From Lichenicoccus sp965277665 (lineage in GTDB: Bacteria > Pseudomonadota > Alphaproteobacteria > Acetobacterales > Acetobacteraceae), in the NCBI RefSeq assembly GCF_965277665.1, contig NZ_OZ255835.1:62001-126000 (forward strand): a DNA stretch of 64,000 nucleotides. Reading direction: 5' to 3'. The notes below the pieces were generated by a model. It worked only from the letters and a program-made list of their open reading frames with translations, ran no database searches and was not told where the DNA came from. Made by a program: the position numbers and the translations under genes. Shown here piece by piece: positions 33,860 through 42,206 of the stretch (position 1 is its first letter; each line of letters starts with the position of its first letter).

Positions 33860-35284
33860 TCAACCCGCCGCCCGGTCCCGTGCCAGGGTGAGCGGGAATT
33901 CCGGCAGCTGGTAGTCGAGGATGGTTTGCCGGTGCATCGCGAAATCCTCCCGGAACAGGTCCTCGGTGAGCGCCTGGACCAGACGAGGCACTGCGAATTT
34001 CATGCCGCTGATCGAGGAGCCCGATGGTCCCATGCTGAGCGTCGCGCCGAAATTGAAGCAATGCACATTGGCGAGCCAGGGTGCGGCGCCTGGCTTGCGT
34101 TCGATGAATTGCATGCCCCGGCCAAGATACGGATACGAGCCGATGCGTTCGTCGCGCTCGGAAGCGGGCGGCGTGTAGCGGTCGCGCCAGAGTGCGGCGT
34201 GCTGCGACAGCAGGGCGAGCTCCGGACGCAGCGACAGGTCGATCTGCAGCCCGGTGCCACAAATGACGAAGTCCGCGGCGAGGCTGCCGTTCGGCGTGCG
34301 GAGCTGCACGACGCCGTCCAACAGGCTCGCCTCCTGCACCGGTGCGCCGGTCTGCAGGACGAAGCCCGGATGGCAGGTCGCCCGGTTCCAGGTTTCCAGA
34401 GTGAGCGCCTCGCGCACATTCAGCAGGTAGCGCATCATCGGCCAGCGCATCGCGTCCGGCATTGCGCCAAGATGTCGCAGGAAACCGGCATTGGCGATGA
34501 TCTTGTAGGGCTGCACACGCTGCAGTTCCTGGCGCCGGCACAGCAACGTCACCGTTGCCGCACCGTGCTCCAGCGCCACCGCGGCATTGTCGAACGCCGA
34601 CGCTCCGGCACCGAGAACCGCGATCCGCTTGCCGCGCAGGCCCGGGAAGTCGATGGCGTCCGCGCTGTGGGCGCGGACGGAGCGAGGCAGCCCCGCGATC
34701 TCGGGCGGCATCCACCATCGTCCGCTCGCATCGATGCCGTTCGCCAGCACGAGCTTGCGCGCGAGCACCGACACCGTGCCCTGCGGTCTCTCGAGGGTAA
34801 TGCGGAGCAGGCTACCGTCCGGAACCACGCCGGTGAAGCGCGTCCGGTTCTGTACCGGAATGTCGAGCACGTGGCGGAGCCAGCAGAGATAGGCGTGCCA
34901 GTCCTGCTTGGCGATCTTGTGCAGCGTCTCGTAGGCGGCGCCGCCGTGCTGGGCCTCGAACCAGGCCTGGAAGGTCAGCGACGGCAGGCCGAGATCTGGC
35001 CCGGTCACCGATTTGGCGGTTCGCAGCGTGTGCATGCGGGCGTAGCCGGTCCAGATGCCTTCGCTGCCGGCTTCGGCACCGTCCACGACTAGGAAGTTGG
35101 TGACGCGCTCGCGAAGCAGCTGTGCCGCGATGGCGAGCCCGCCCTGTCCGGCGCCCACCACCAGCACGTCCAGCACGCGGGTCCCGTCGGCCTCGCGTGG
35201 AGGCACCCATTCGAGATCGGGATAGGCGACGAGCCTGAGGTCGCGGGCAACCTGACGCTCGAGCGCGGGCAGTCCGTCGGTCAT
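33860..35284 (-). CDS. Flavin-dependent NAD(P)H monooxygenase (FMO/BVMO-like)
   Basis: The 474-residue protein has two dinucleotide-binding motifs. VLDVLVVGAGQGGLAIAAQL (about residue 39 on) binds FAD, and RIAVLGAGASAFDNAAVALE (about 190 on) binds NADPH. FQAWFEAQHGGAAYETL and ADFVICGTGLQIDLSLRPEL resemble FAD/NAD(P)-binding oxidoreductases of the N-hydroxylating and Baeyer-Villiger group. I do not see a complete FxGxxxHxxxW motif. It likely oxygenates an amine or ketone. Its ATG overlaps the epimerase stop (ATGA), and the binding protein follows 58 bp later. Confidence 0.82.
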   Translation of the reverse strand: MTDGLPALERQVARDLRLVAYPDLEWVPPREADGTRVLDVLVVGAGQGGLAIAAQLLRERVTNFLVVDGAEAGSEGIWTGYARMHTLRTAKSVTGPDLGLPSLTFQAWFEAQHGGAAYETLHKIAKQDWHAYLCWLRHVLDIPVQNRTRFTGVVPDGSLLRITLERPQGTVSVLARKLVLANGIDASGRWWMPPEIAGLPRSVRAHSADAIDFPGLRGKRIAVLGAGASAFDNAAVALEHGAATVTLLCRRQELQRVQPYKIIANAGFLRHLGAMPDAMRWPMMRYLLNVREALTLETWNRATCHPGFVLQTGAPVQEASLLDGVVQLRTPNGSLAADFVICGTGLQIDLSLRPELALLSQHAALWRDRYTPPASERDERIGSYPYLGRGMQFIERKPGAAPWLANVHCFNFGATLSMGPSGSSISGMKFAVPRLVQALTEDLFREDFAMHRQTILDYQLPEFPLTLARDRAAG

Positions 35285-36288
35285 GGCCCGGAGACCCTCT
35301 GCATGTAATCGTCGAAGGCGGCGTCGAAGTGATGGCACGGCATGTTGGCTTCGGCGGCGAAACGCTGCCATGAGAGCAGCCCACCATCACTTCTGCCCCA
35401 CAAATCGATGATGTCGGCCGGGGCCGCCCTGTCGGTGTCGCCGACCGAGAAGGAGAAGCGCGGGTAGACCTCCCGCAGCCGGGCGCACCAGTCGGCCAGC
35501 GCGAACACGTGCGGCGTACCGAGATTATAGAGCGTGTGGAGCGGCGCGGGAAGGTCGAGCAGCGCGACCAGGGACGCGGCGGCGTCGGCGGCGTAGTGCC
35601 AGTTCTTCAGGCACGGGCGCGGGAGATGCGCATGCAGCCCGGCCTTGGCGCGCGTGGTGACGGTGTGGATCTGGCTCAGCGTGTCGCGCACGCCGCTCTC
35701 GTATTCCATCGGGCCGAACACGCGCCCGAGGCGACCGATCCGGCAGTCGAGGCCGAGCGAAGCGGCCAGATGCGCCGAGAGGGTCTCGCCGCTCGCCTTG
35801 GTAATGGCGTACAGGGTCGCGGGTGCGGTCGGGCGCTCCTCGTCCAGCCACTCGCCGTCCGGCGTCGACGCGCCATACACCGCAACCGAGCTGGCCAGCA
35901 CCAGGCGCGGGACGCCTGCCTCGGCCATGCCGCGCAGGAGCCGGGTCAGGCCGCCGAGATTGACCGTCACGCTGTCCCAAGCGCGCTCGGCTTCCATGGC
36001 GATGCCGCTGGTGACCGCCGCCAGATGGATGATTCCCGTCACCGGGGCGGCGGCGAGGGCCTGCCGTATGTCCGCCGGCTCGCGTATGTCGCCCAGGCGC
36101 TCGACCAGCCGGCCCGGCTGTGCCGCCAGCCGTTTCACTGCCGTCAACGGCAGCAGAGACGACGACAGAGCGACGACGTCGCGACCAAGCGCCAGCAGGT
36201 GTTCCAGCACCGACAGACCGACGAAACCGGAAGCACCGGTGACGAGGACCGGCGCCGAGGTCAAGCCGACGGCTCCGAGGCCAGCCAT
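35281..36288 (-). CDS. NAD-dependent epimerase/dehydratase
   Basis: The 335-residue extended SDR has VLVTGASGFVGLSVLEHLLA, IIHLAAVTSGIAMEA, VLASSVAVYGAST and the catalytic Y-x3-K in LYAITKASGETLSAHLA. RIGRLGRVFGPMEYESG is a substrate-side motif. It resembles the sugar-acid dehydrogenase/epimerase proteins often found next to class II aldolases or RraA-type proteins, such as D-erythronate dehydrogenase. It overlaps the RraA-like gene by 28 bp and the monooxygenase by 4 bp. The substrate is unknown. Confidence 0.83.
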   Translation of the reverse strand: MAGLGAVGLTSAPVLVTGASGFVGLSVLEHLLALGRDVVALSSSLLPLTAVKRLAAQPGRLVERLGDIREPADIRQALAAAPVTGIIHLAAVTSGIAMEAERAWDSVTVNLGGLTRLLRGMAEAGVPRLVLASSVAVYGASTPDGEWLDEERPTAPATLYAITKASGETLSAHLAASLGLDCRIGRLGRVFGPMEYESGVRDTLSQIHTVTTRAKAGLHAHLPRPCLKNWHYAADAAASLVALLDLPAPLHTLYNLGTPHVFALADWCARLREVYPRFSFSVGDTDRAAPADIIDLWGRSDGGLLSWQRFAAEANMPCHHFDAAFDDYMQRVSGP

Positions 36289-37037
36289 TCCCGATAGGCG
36301 GCCATCGTCGCCTCGTCCGGCGGATACGCGACGTCGATCGGCACCCCGGTGCGGACACGGGCGATGACGAAGCGTTCCAGGCGCTCCTGCTCCGCGGCCC
36401 GTGTCGCGATCTCGTCTGCAAGGTGGCGCGGCAGGCAGACGGCGCCGTCGGCATCGCCGACGATGATGTCGCCCGGGAACACCGCGACGCCCTGGATGCC
36501 GACGGCTTCGTTGCAGCCCACCACCATGACGGCGGCAAAGGAGGACACCGCGTCGCGTCCGGCGCAGACCACCGGCAGCGCCATCCCGGCCACCAGCGAA
36601 GCGTCCGACACGCCGAGATCGAGCACGACGCCGGCGACCTGCCGGGCGATCAGCGCGGTGGTCATGATGTCGCCCATGAAGGAGATGTCGGGGTGGCCGC
36701 CGGAGCCGCAGGCGACCACGCAGCCGGCCGGTGCGGCATCAAGGGCCAGCCGGTTCAGGCTGGGAGCCGTGCGTGCGGCCATCGCGGCCCTGATGTCCTC
36801 GCGCACCGGAATGGCGCGCAGTGTCCAGGCCGCGCCGCAAAAGCGCGGCTTGCCGGCATCAAGCGGGCGCAGGCCGCGGAAGAAGCGCGTGTGCAGGCCC
36901 ATCTGGAACATGACCGCCGACAGGGTCGGGACCGACACTGCGAGCAGGCGGTCGCGCAAGGCCGGTTCGACGGGTTGGCAGGTGGCGGACGCGAGTGTGC
37001 CCAGCGGAGGCAGGCGGAATGGCTCGTCTGAGGTCAT
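36261..37037 (-). CDS. RraA-family protein (HMG/CHA aldolase-like)
   Basis: The 258-residue protein from ATG 37037 (MTSDEPFRLP) shows the RraA fold motifs GCVVACGSGGHPDISFMGDI, GCNEAVGIQGVAVFPGDIIV and GDADGAVCLPRHLADE. Members include 4-hydroxy-4-methyl-2-oxoglutarate/4-carboxy-4-hydroxy-2-oxoadipate aldolase and oxaloacetate decarboxylase. The usual active-site G-x-x-R-D is VLDLGVSDAS here, with Ser for Arg, so the standard aldolase chemistry may be lost. It follows the TonB receptor stop by 22 bp with GAGAGTGACG as ribosome-binding site. Confidence 0.8.
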   Translation of the reverse strand: MTSDEPFRLPPLGTLASATCQPVEPALRDRLLAVSVPTLSAVMFQMGLHTRFFRGLRPLDAGKPRFCGAAWTLRAIPVREDIRAAMAARTAPSLNRLALDAAPAGCVVACGSGGHPDISFMGDIMTTALIARQVAGVVLDLGVSDASLVAGMALPVVCAGRDAVSSFAAVMVVGCNEAVGIQGVAVFPGDIIVGDADGAVCLPRHLADEIATRAAEQERLERFVIARVRTGVPIDVAYPPDEATMAAYREWLASEPSA

Positions 37038-37059
37038 CGTCACTCTCGTATCGCCTGCA

Positions 37060-39585
37060 TCAGAACCGGTAGGTGCCGTGCAGGTAGTAGAAGCCGCCGC
37101 TGATGCCATAGGGCGAGTTCGCGTTGTAGATGCCGGCGCCGTTGAAGGTGCTCGTCGAGAAGTTCAGGGCGTTGGTGCGATCCGGATAGGCATTGAACAG
37201 GTTCTGCGCGCCGATCGAGATGCGCAGCCGCGGCAACGGCATGTAGCCGATATCGAGGTCCGTGGTCCAATGCGGGCTGAGGAATGAGTCGCCGCCGGTC
37301 ACCGTCGAGGTGGCGACCAGCGACCCCCAGCGATGTTCGCGGATGATGACGCTGAACGGGCCGCGCGACCAGTTGGCGCCGAGGGAGAGATTGTTCTTCG
37401 GACTAGTCTCGGTGAGATTATGCTGCGCCTGGCTGTTGAAGACCTGCGTGCCGAAGACGGTTCGCCTGGCGAGGTCTGTCAGGCTCAGGATCCGGGCCTC
37501 GTTCAGGTTGAGGCCGAGGCTCCAGAGCACGCGCCCGTAATCCCTGAAGTCGCTGCGATAGTCGGCCACGATGTCGACTCCGCGGGTGCGGGTGCGGGCG
37601 CCGTTGAGGAAGTAGCGCGCCGCGTCGACGCCGCTCACGCCTTCGCTCTTCAGCAGGCTCGCGACGCCCGGATCGAGCACGCCGCTCGGCGACAGGCCGA
37701 TATAGCCGCTCTCGACGATGCGGTTGGCGATGCCGACCTGATAGCCGTCGACGGTGACCGTCATGTGGCGAACCGGGTTGAGGACGATGCCGGCGCTGTA
37801 GTCGATGGAGGTCTCCGGCCGGAGGTTCTGCGCGCCGAGGGCCTCCGCGCCCGGGGAATAGACCGGCAGGTTGACGGAGTTGTAGGGGACGCCCTTGTAG
37901 AAGCTGGTCGTGCTGGACTGGAATCCTTCCTCGCCGAGGGAGGGTGCACGGAAGCCGTTGCTGATCGCGCCCCGGAAGGCCAGCCACTTTGCGACCTCGT
38001 AGCGCGTCGAGACCTTGCCGATCTTGTTGTTGCCGAAATCGTTGTAGTGCTCGAAGCGGCCGGCGACGCCGAGCTGCCATTGCGGCAGGATGCTGGTCTC
38101 GAGATCGACGTAGCCGCCGACATTGTTGCGCCAGAGATTGGCGGTCTGGCTCGGCAGGAAGCCGTTGAAGGATTGCGAGCCCGGCACGTCGAGGAATTGC
38201 CCACGGTTCGGTCCGGTCAGGATGGGCACGCCGCCGTCGTTGTAGGAGGCAGGCTCGCCGGCGACGATGCGATAGTTGTCGACTCGCTGCTCGACGCCCA
38301 TGGCCACATTCAGCGGCTTGGCCAGGAGCGGCACCTTGAAAGCGCGGGTCAGGTCGAAATCGTTGGTGATCTCGCTGGATTCCCAGGCACCGTTGCGGAA
38401 CTGGGTCGGGCTGTTGACGCCGTAGGTCGGATTGACCGAGTTCAAAACCAGGATCTCCGCATAGTTGCGGCCATAGGTCGAGCTCAGGTCCCATTTCCAG
38501 CCGAACAGGTCGTCGCCGCGCAGGCCGACTGTCGCGCTGACATCGTCCTGGATGACCTCCTCGCGCGGCTGGTAGCCGTCCGGAAACAGTCCGACTACGG
38601 CATTGTTGTTGTTCGGCTGCCGGTAGTTCTCCCACTGCATGCCGACATTATGGGAGTAGGTGCCGAACGCATACGCCTCGATCCCCCGGGTCAGCGGCTT
38701 GTCCAGGTTGGCGGCGAAACTCTGCGTGTTCTGCTGCGGGATGCCGTAGCCGCTATAGGTGACCCGCTTCGGCAGATTGTTAAGTGGATCACCGTTGTAA
38801 TAGTACTGCAGAGTCGAATCGATGGCGCGGCTGGTGTGGTCCTGCCGGATGCCTTCGTAGGACAGGTGGATGAAGCCGTCCTTGCCCAGCCGGTACCCGA
38901 CATCGTCGTCGGTCTGCCAGGTGATGCCGTCGCCCTCGCCGTAGGCGCCGCCGCTGCCGAAGATGGTGCCGCCGTGGTCGGAACTCTTCAGGATGATGTT
39001 GATGACGCCGGCGATGGCATCGGAGCCGTACTGGGCGGCCGCGCCGTCGCGAAGCACTTCGATATGGTCGATGGCCGACATCGGGATCAGGTTCAGGTCG
39101 ACCGCCTGCGATCCGGTACCCACGGTGCCGGAAACGTTCACGACGCTGCTGACGTGACGACGCTTGCCGTTCACCAGCACCAGGACCTGGTCCGGGCTGA
39201 GGCCGCGAATGGTCGCGGTGCGGACGATGGAACTGACGTCGCCGCCGGCTTGGCTGGGCAGCGCCACGGACGGCAGCAGGTCGGCCAGCGCTTCCTGGAG
39301 GCCCGCCTTGCCGGTCTTCTGCAAATCCGCTGACGTGATCACGTCGATCGGGGTGGCGCTGCTGCCAACCGACCGCTTCACGCCGCGGGCGCCGGTCACG
39401 ACGATGGCCTCCGACTGGTCGGATGAAGCGGCGGCGGTGGGGACCGGCGCGGCCTGACTTCGGGTGGCGTCGAATTCCGCGCCTGCCGACTGCGCCAGTG
39501 CGGGCGCCGGGCCGAGCACGGTGAGGGGCGCCATGAGGCCAAGGGTGCAAGGCAGGCAGGTCTTGCGGCGTCTGGTCATCGGCAC
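37060..39585 (-). CDS. TonB-dependent outer-membrane receptor
   Basis: The 841-residue protein has a signal peptide (cleavage after ALAQ near residue 32), a TonB-box-like EAIVVTGARG and a plug domain with PDQVLVLVNGKRRHVSSVVN, HIEVLRDGAAAQYGSDAIAG and VINIILKSSD. The beta-barrel ends in an aromatic residue (YYLHGTYRF). It takes up a scarce large or complexed substrate across the outer membrane with TonB energy. As first gene of an operon with an amino-acid ABC importer and oxidative enzymes, it probably imports an organic nutrient, not only iron. A GGTATACC palindrome lies 170 bp upstream of its start. Confidence 0.93.
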   Translation of the reverse strand: MPMTRRRKTCLPCTLGLMAPLTVLGPAPALAQSAGAEFDATRSQAAPVPTAAASSDQSEAIVVTGARGVKRSVGSSATPIDVITSADLQKTGKAGLQEALADLLPSVALPSQAGGDVSSIVRTATIRGLSPDQVLVLVNGKRRHVSSVVNVSGTVGTGSQAVDLNLIPMSAIDHIEVLRDGAAAQYGSDAIAGVINIILKSSDHGGTIFGSGGAYGEGDGITWQTDDDVGYRLGKDGFIHLSYEGIRQDHTSRAIDSTLQYYYNGDPLNNLPKRVTYSGYGIPQQNTQSFAANLDKPLTRGIEAYAFGTYSHNVGMQWENYRQPNNNNAVVGLFPDGYQPREEVIQDDVSATVGLRGDDLFGWKWDLSSTYGRNYAEILVLNSVNPTYGVNSPTQFRNGAWESSEITNDFDLTRAFKVPLLAKPLNVAMGVEQRVDNYRIVAGEPASYNDGGVPILTGPNRGQFLDVPGSQSFNGFLPSQTANLWRNNVGGYVDLETSILPQWQLGVAGRFEHYNDFGNNKIGKVSTRYEVAKWLAFRGAISNGFRAPSLGEEGFQSSTTSFYKGVPYNSVNLPVYSPGAEALGAQNLRPETSIDYSAGIVLNPVRHMTVTVDGYQVGIANRIVESGYIGLSPSGVLDPGVASLLKSEGVSGVDAARYFLNGARTRTRGVDIVADYRSDFRDYGRVLWSLGLNLNEARILSLTDLARRTVFGTQVFNSQAQHNLTETSPKNNLSLGANWSRGPFSVIIREHRWGSLVATSTVTGGDSFLSPHWTTDLDIGYMPLPRLRISIGAQNLFNAYPDRTNALNFSTSTFNGAGIYNANSPYGISGGFYYLHGTYRF

Positions 39586-40027
39586 TCTTCCCCACTTGCT
39601 CTGATTACAGGCACAGATGCCTCATTGTGTGATTACTTCTTGAGCACAAAGCCCAGTAAAAACGCACTCAAGGCTTCTCTGCAAGTCGAGTGCCCTTAAA
39701 ACCGTCGTTCGCAGGGCATTTGCAATAACCTGATCTTGTAGCGGTGCGCAAGAGGTATACCAATTGGATGCAGGATTTTGCCGCCCCTTGCTGGCGTTCC
39801 CGGCCGGCTTGCGCCGGGCCGCGAAGAGCATCTGCGCAGTCTCTCCGCGATCGAGGCGCGGATCAGATCCGGGCCTCGATGTTGATGCGCGAGCACTTGC
39901 AGACTGTGGCGGCTGGCATCCTTGCGTCGCTTGCACGAGGCTGGCGCGCGTAGGCGATCAATCCCCCTTTGAGTCGGCGTTTGGGGCTAAAGGCACCAAC
40001 AGGTCCAGGGCGGAGCCCTGGCCTGTG
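39586..40027. other. Intergenic region upstream of the TonB operon
   Basis: No convincing gene lies here. The part next to the receptor start (39600-39770) is AT-richer and should hold the operon promoter. It contains the GGTATACC palindrome at 39754-39761. The remainder to 40027 has only open frames of the kind that GC-rich DNA gives by chance. Confidence 0.5.
39754..39761. promoter_or_regulatory. Candidate FadR-type GntR operator upstream of TonB operon
   Basis: AGAGGTATACCAATTGG (39751-39767) holds the palindrome GGTATACC. FadR-subfamily regulators such as ExuR/UxuR bind TTGGTATACCAA-like sites. The same octamer with following AA is at 43201-43210, beside a FadR-type regulator gene. Confidence 0.5.
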
Positions 40028-41413
40028 CTATCCAAGTCGCTCGACAAGCCGGGGGCAGTAGCGGCCCCAGCCGGGCTCGGAGGCGATCCGGCCGCTCCGC
40101 ACGCCGGCGCTGCCGCGCAGGTAGGTGGCCGCGACACGCACGCCGAAATCCATGCCGTCGAACGGGCTCCAGTTGAGTGCATCATGGGCCTGCGAGGCGT
40201 CGTATGGAAAACTGCCGCGCTCCAGAACGGCCACGTCTGCATCGGCGCCGACGGCGAGCGCGCCCTTTCGTGGCCAGAGGCCGAAGAACTTCGCAGGCGC
40301 CTCCGAAAGATACCGGGCGCAGTGGACGAATGCCGTCTCGCCGGTGCCGTGCGCGGCGGCGATCGTGAAGAATCCGGGCAGCAGCGTCTCCAGCCCCGGG
40401 ACGCCGGCGCTGGCGTCGAAGATGGACGGTTTCTGCTTGCGCTCCAGCGGCCAGCCGGCGTGATCCGACGAGACGAAGGCGACCTGGCCCGCTTCCAGAG
40501 CGCGCCAGAGTGCGTCGCGCACGCCGCCGCGTATCGGCGGGTTGACCTTCATGAGCGCGCCCAGGAGCGGGCCGTCGGCTTCGTCGTCCAGCAGCAGGTA
40601 ATGCACGCACATCTCGCCGGTCGCCCTCGCACCGGAGCGGCCGTATTGCTCGACGAGGTCGAAGCCGCGCGGCACCGAGAGATGCACGATATGCGTATGC
40701 GCGCCGGTGGCGACGCCGAGTTCGAGGAACTGCGCCGTGGCACTCAGTTCCGCGGCTTGCGGACGGCTCGGCGAGTGCGCCGAGATGCCGGTCTCGCCGG
40801 CTGCCTGCAGACGCGCGGTGGCGGCGCGGACGATCTCCTGGTCTTCGTTGTGCAGGCCGACCACGATGCCGGCGCGGGCGGCGGCCTGCAGGACGTCGAG
40901 GGTCCGCGCGCTGTCGATGCGGGGGAACCGGGTCGGATGGTTTTCGAAAGAGGAGATCTTGATGGCGCAGATGCCGGCCTCGACCAGCGCCGCGATTTCG
41001 GAGATCGGCTGATCCCGCGAGACCGTTGCATAGAGCGCCACGTCGCAATGGGCTAGGCGGCCGATCGCGGCCTCCTTGCGCCGTAGTTGCGCGACGCTGG
41101 CGAGCGGTTCCGGCTCGTCATAGGGCATGTCGACGATGGTGGTGACGCCGCCGGCGATCGCCGAACGCGTCGTCGACTCGATGCCGTCATAGCCGCGCAC
41201 GTTACAGGCATGCACCTGCCCGTCGATGACGCCCGGCAGCAGCCAGGAATCGCCATGATCGATGGTCTCTGCGGCCTCCGGCGCGGCGCCGACGCCGAGT
41301 GCCGCGATGCGTCCGTCGCGAATGGCGAGCCAGCCGCCGGTAAGGATCTCCCCCGGCGTGACGAGGGTGCCGCGCAGGACGGTGTCGAAACGCGTGGAGA
41401 TGCTGGACGCCAT
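40028..41413 (-). CDS. Amidohydrolase, dihydroorotase/hydantoinase/allantoinase-like
   Basis: The 461-residue cyclic-amidohydrolase homologue has metal-site motifs in order: LLPGVIDGQVHACNVRG (D-x-Q-x-H, where D-x-H-x-H is usual), the carboxylated-Lys candidate in ICAIKISSFENH, IVVGLHNEDQEIV, HTHIVHLSVPRGFD and the Asp in FVSSDHAGWPLER. ALAVGADADVAVLERGSFPY is the C-terminal beta-sandwich. The family opens cyclic amide or imide rings such as hydantoins, dihydropyrimidines and allantoin. It is the last gene of a three-gene operon with a DapA-like lyase and an SDR, 13 bp after the SDR. Confidence 0.85.
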   Translation of the reverse strand: MASSISTRFDTVLRGTLVTPGEILTGGWLAIRDGRIAALGVGAAPEAAETIDHGDSWLLPGVIDGQVHACNVRGYDGIESTTRSAIAGGVTTIVDMPYDEPEPLASVAQLRRKEAAIGRLAHCDVALYATVSRDQPISEIAALVEAGICAIKISSFENHPTRFPRIDSARTLDVLQAAARAGIVVGLHNEDQEIVRAATARLQAAGETGISAHSPSRPQAAELSATAQFLELGVATGAHTHIVHLSVPRGFDLVEQYGRSGARATGEMCVHYLLLDDEADGPLLGALMKVNPPIRGGVRDALWRALEAGQVAFVSSDHAGWPLERKQKPSIFDASAGVPGLETLLPGFFTIAAAHGTGETAFVHCARYLSEAPAKFFGLWPRKGALAVGADADVAVLERGSFPYDASQAHDALNWSPFDGMDFGVRVAATYLRGSAGVRSGRIASEPGWGRYCPRLVERLG

Positions 41414-41426
41414 GGCAGGTCCTTAC

Positions 41427-42206
41427 TCAGATCGACCGGATCGCGCCGCCATCGACACGAACACGGCTTCCGGTCACGTAGGAGGCACGCTCGCTGCCCA
41501 GGAAGGCGACGACGCTCGCGAACTCCTCGGCGGTGCCGTATCGTCCGGCGGGAATGCTGGCGCGCGATGCGGTCGCGACGGCCTGCATGGTTTGCTTGCT
41601 GCGCGCGGCGGCGGCGGCGTCGAGTTCGTCCACGCGCTGCGTATGGATGCGGCCCGGCAGCACGACGTTGACGGTGATGCCGTCGCTCGCGACCTCGTTG
41701 GAGAGCGTCTTCGACCAGCCGACGATGGCGGCGCGGACGGCATTCGAAATCCCAAGATTCGGGATCGGCTGCTCAACACCCGACGACGCGATGGTGATGA
41801 TCCGTCCCCATCGGCGCTCGATCATGCCGGGCAGGATCAGGCGCGTCGCCTCGAACAGGTTCGCGGCCATGGCGGCGAAGTGCTGCTCCCACACCTGTGC
41901 TTCGACCGCACGCACCGGGCCGGGCGGCGGGCCGCCGGAATTATTGACCAGGATGTCGATCGGACCCTGCCCGAGTATTGCGGCAATCGTCGCGGTCAGC
42001 GCCGCGCGGTTGGAGACGTCGACGGCTATCGGCCGGACAAGCGCCCGCACCTCCTCGGGCAGCGATGACGCACCGTCCGACCGTGCCGAGCGGGATCCCG
42101 CCAGGACCGTCACACCTTCCTGCGCCAGCGCGTTCGTCACCGCGGCGCCCAATCCCCGGCTGGCTCCGAGTACGAGCGCACGCCTGCCTGCGATGCCGAG
42201 ATCCAT
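41427..42206 (-). CDS. SDR oxidoreductase lacking the catalytic Tyr
   Basis: The 259-residue SDR has RRALVLGASRGLGAAVTNAL for cofactor binding, ILVNNSGGPPPGPV and IITIASSGVEQPIPNLGISN. Where Y-x3-K is expected the sequence reads LGISNAVRAAIVGWSKTLSN. The Lys of the SDR helix survives, but Tyr is replaced, as in a known FabG-like subfamily with SN in that place. Terminal FLGSERASYVTGSRVRVDGG is classical. Its start shares one base with the DapA-like stop (TGATG), so translation is coupled. The reaction is unknown. Confidence 0.82.
   Translation of the reverse strand: MDLGIAGRRALVLGASRGLGAAVTNALAQEGVTVLAGSRSARSDGASSLPEEVRALVRPIAVDVSNRAALTATIAAILGQGPIDILVNNSGGPPPGPVRAVEAQVWEQHFAAMAANLFEATRLILPGMIERRWGRIITIASSGVEQPIPNLGISNAVRAAIVGWSKTLSNEVASDGITVNVVLPGRIHTQRVDELDAAAAARSKQTMQAVATASRASIPAGRYGTAEEFASVVAFLGSERASYVTGSRVRVDGGAIRSI

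Noticed and set aside
37333..39333. A 666-codon plus-strand open frame opposite the TonB receptor gene
   Set aside because: It mirrors the GC-rich codon pattern of the receptor gene on the other strand; its translation is low in complexity with no domain, and the receptor is clearly the real gene.
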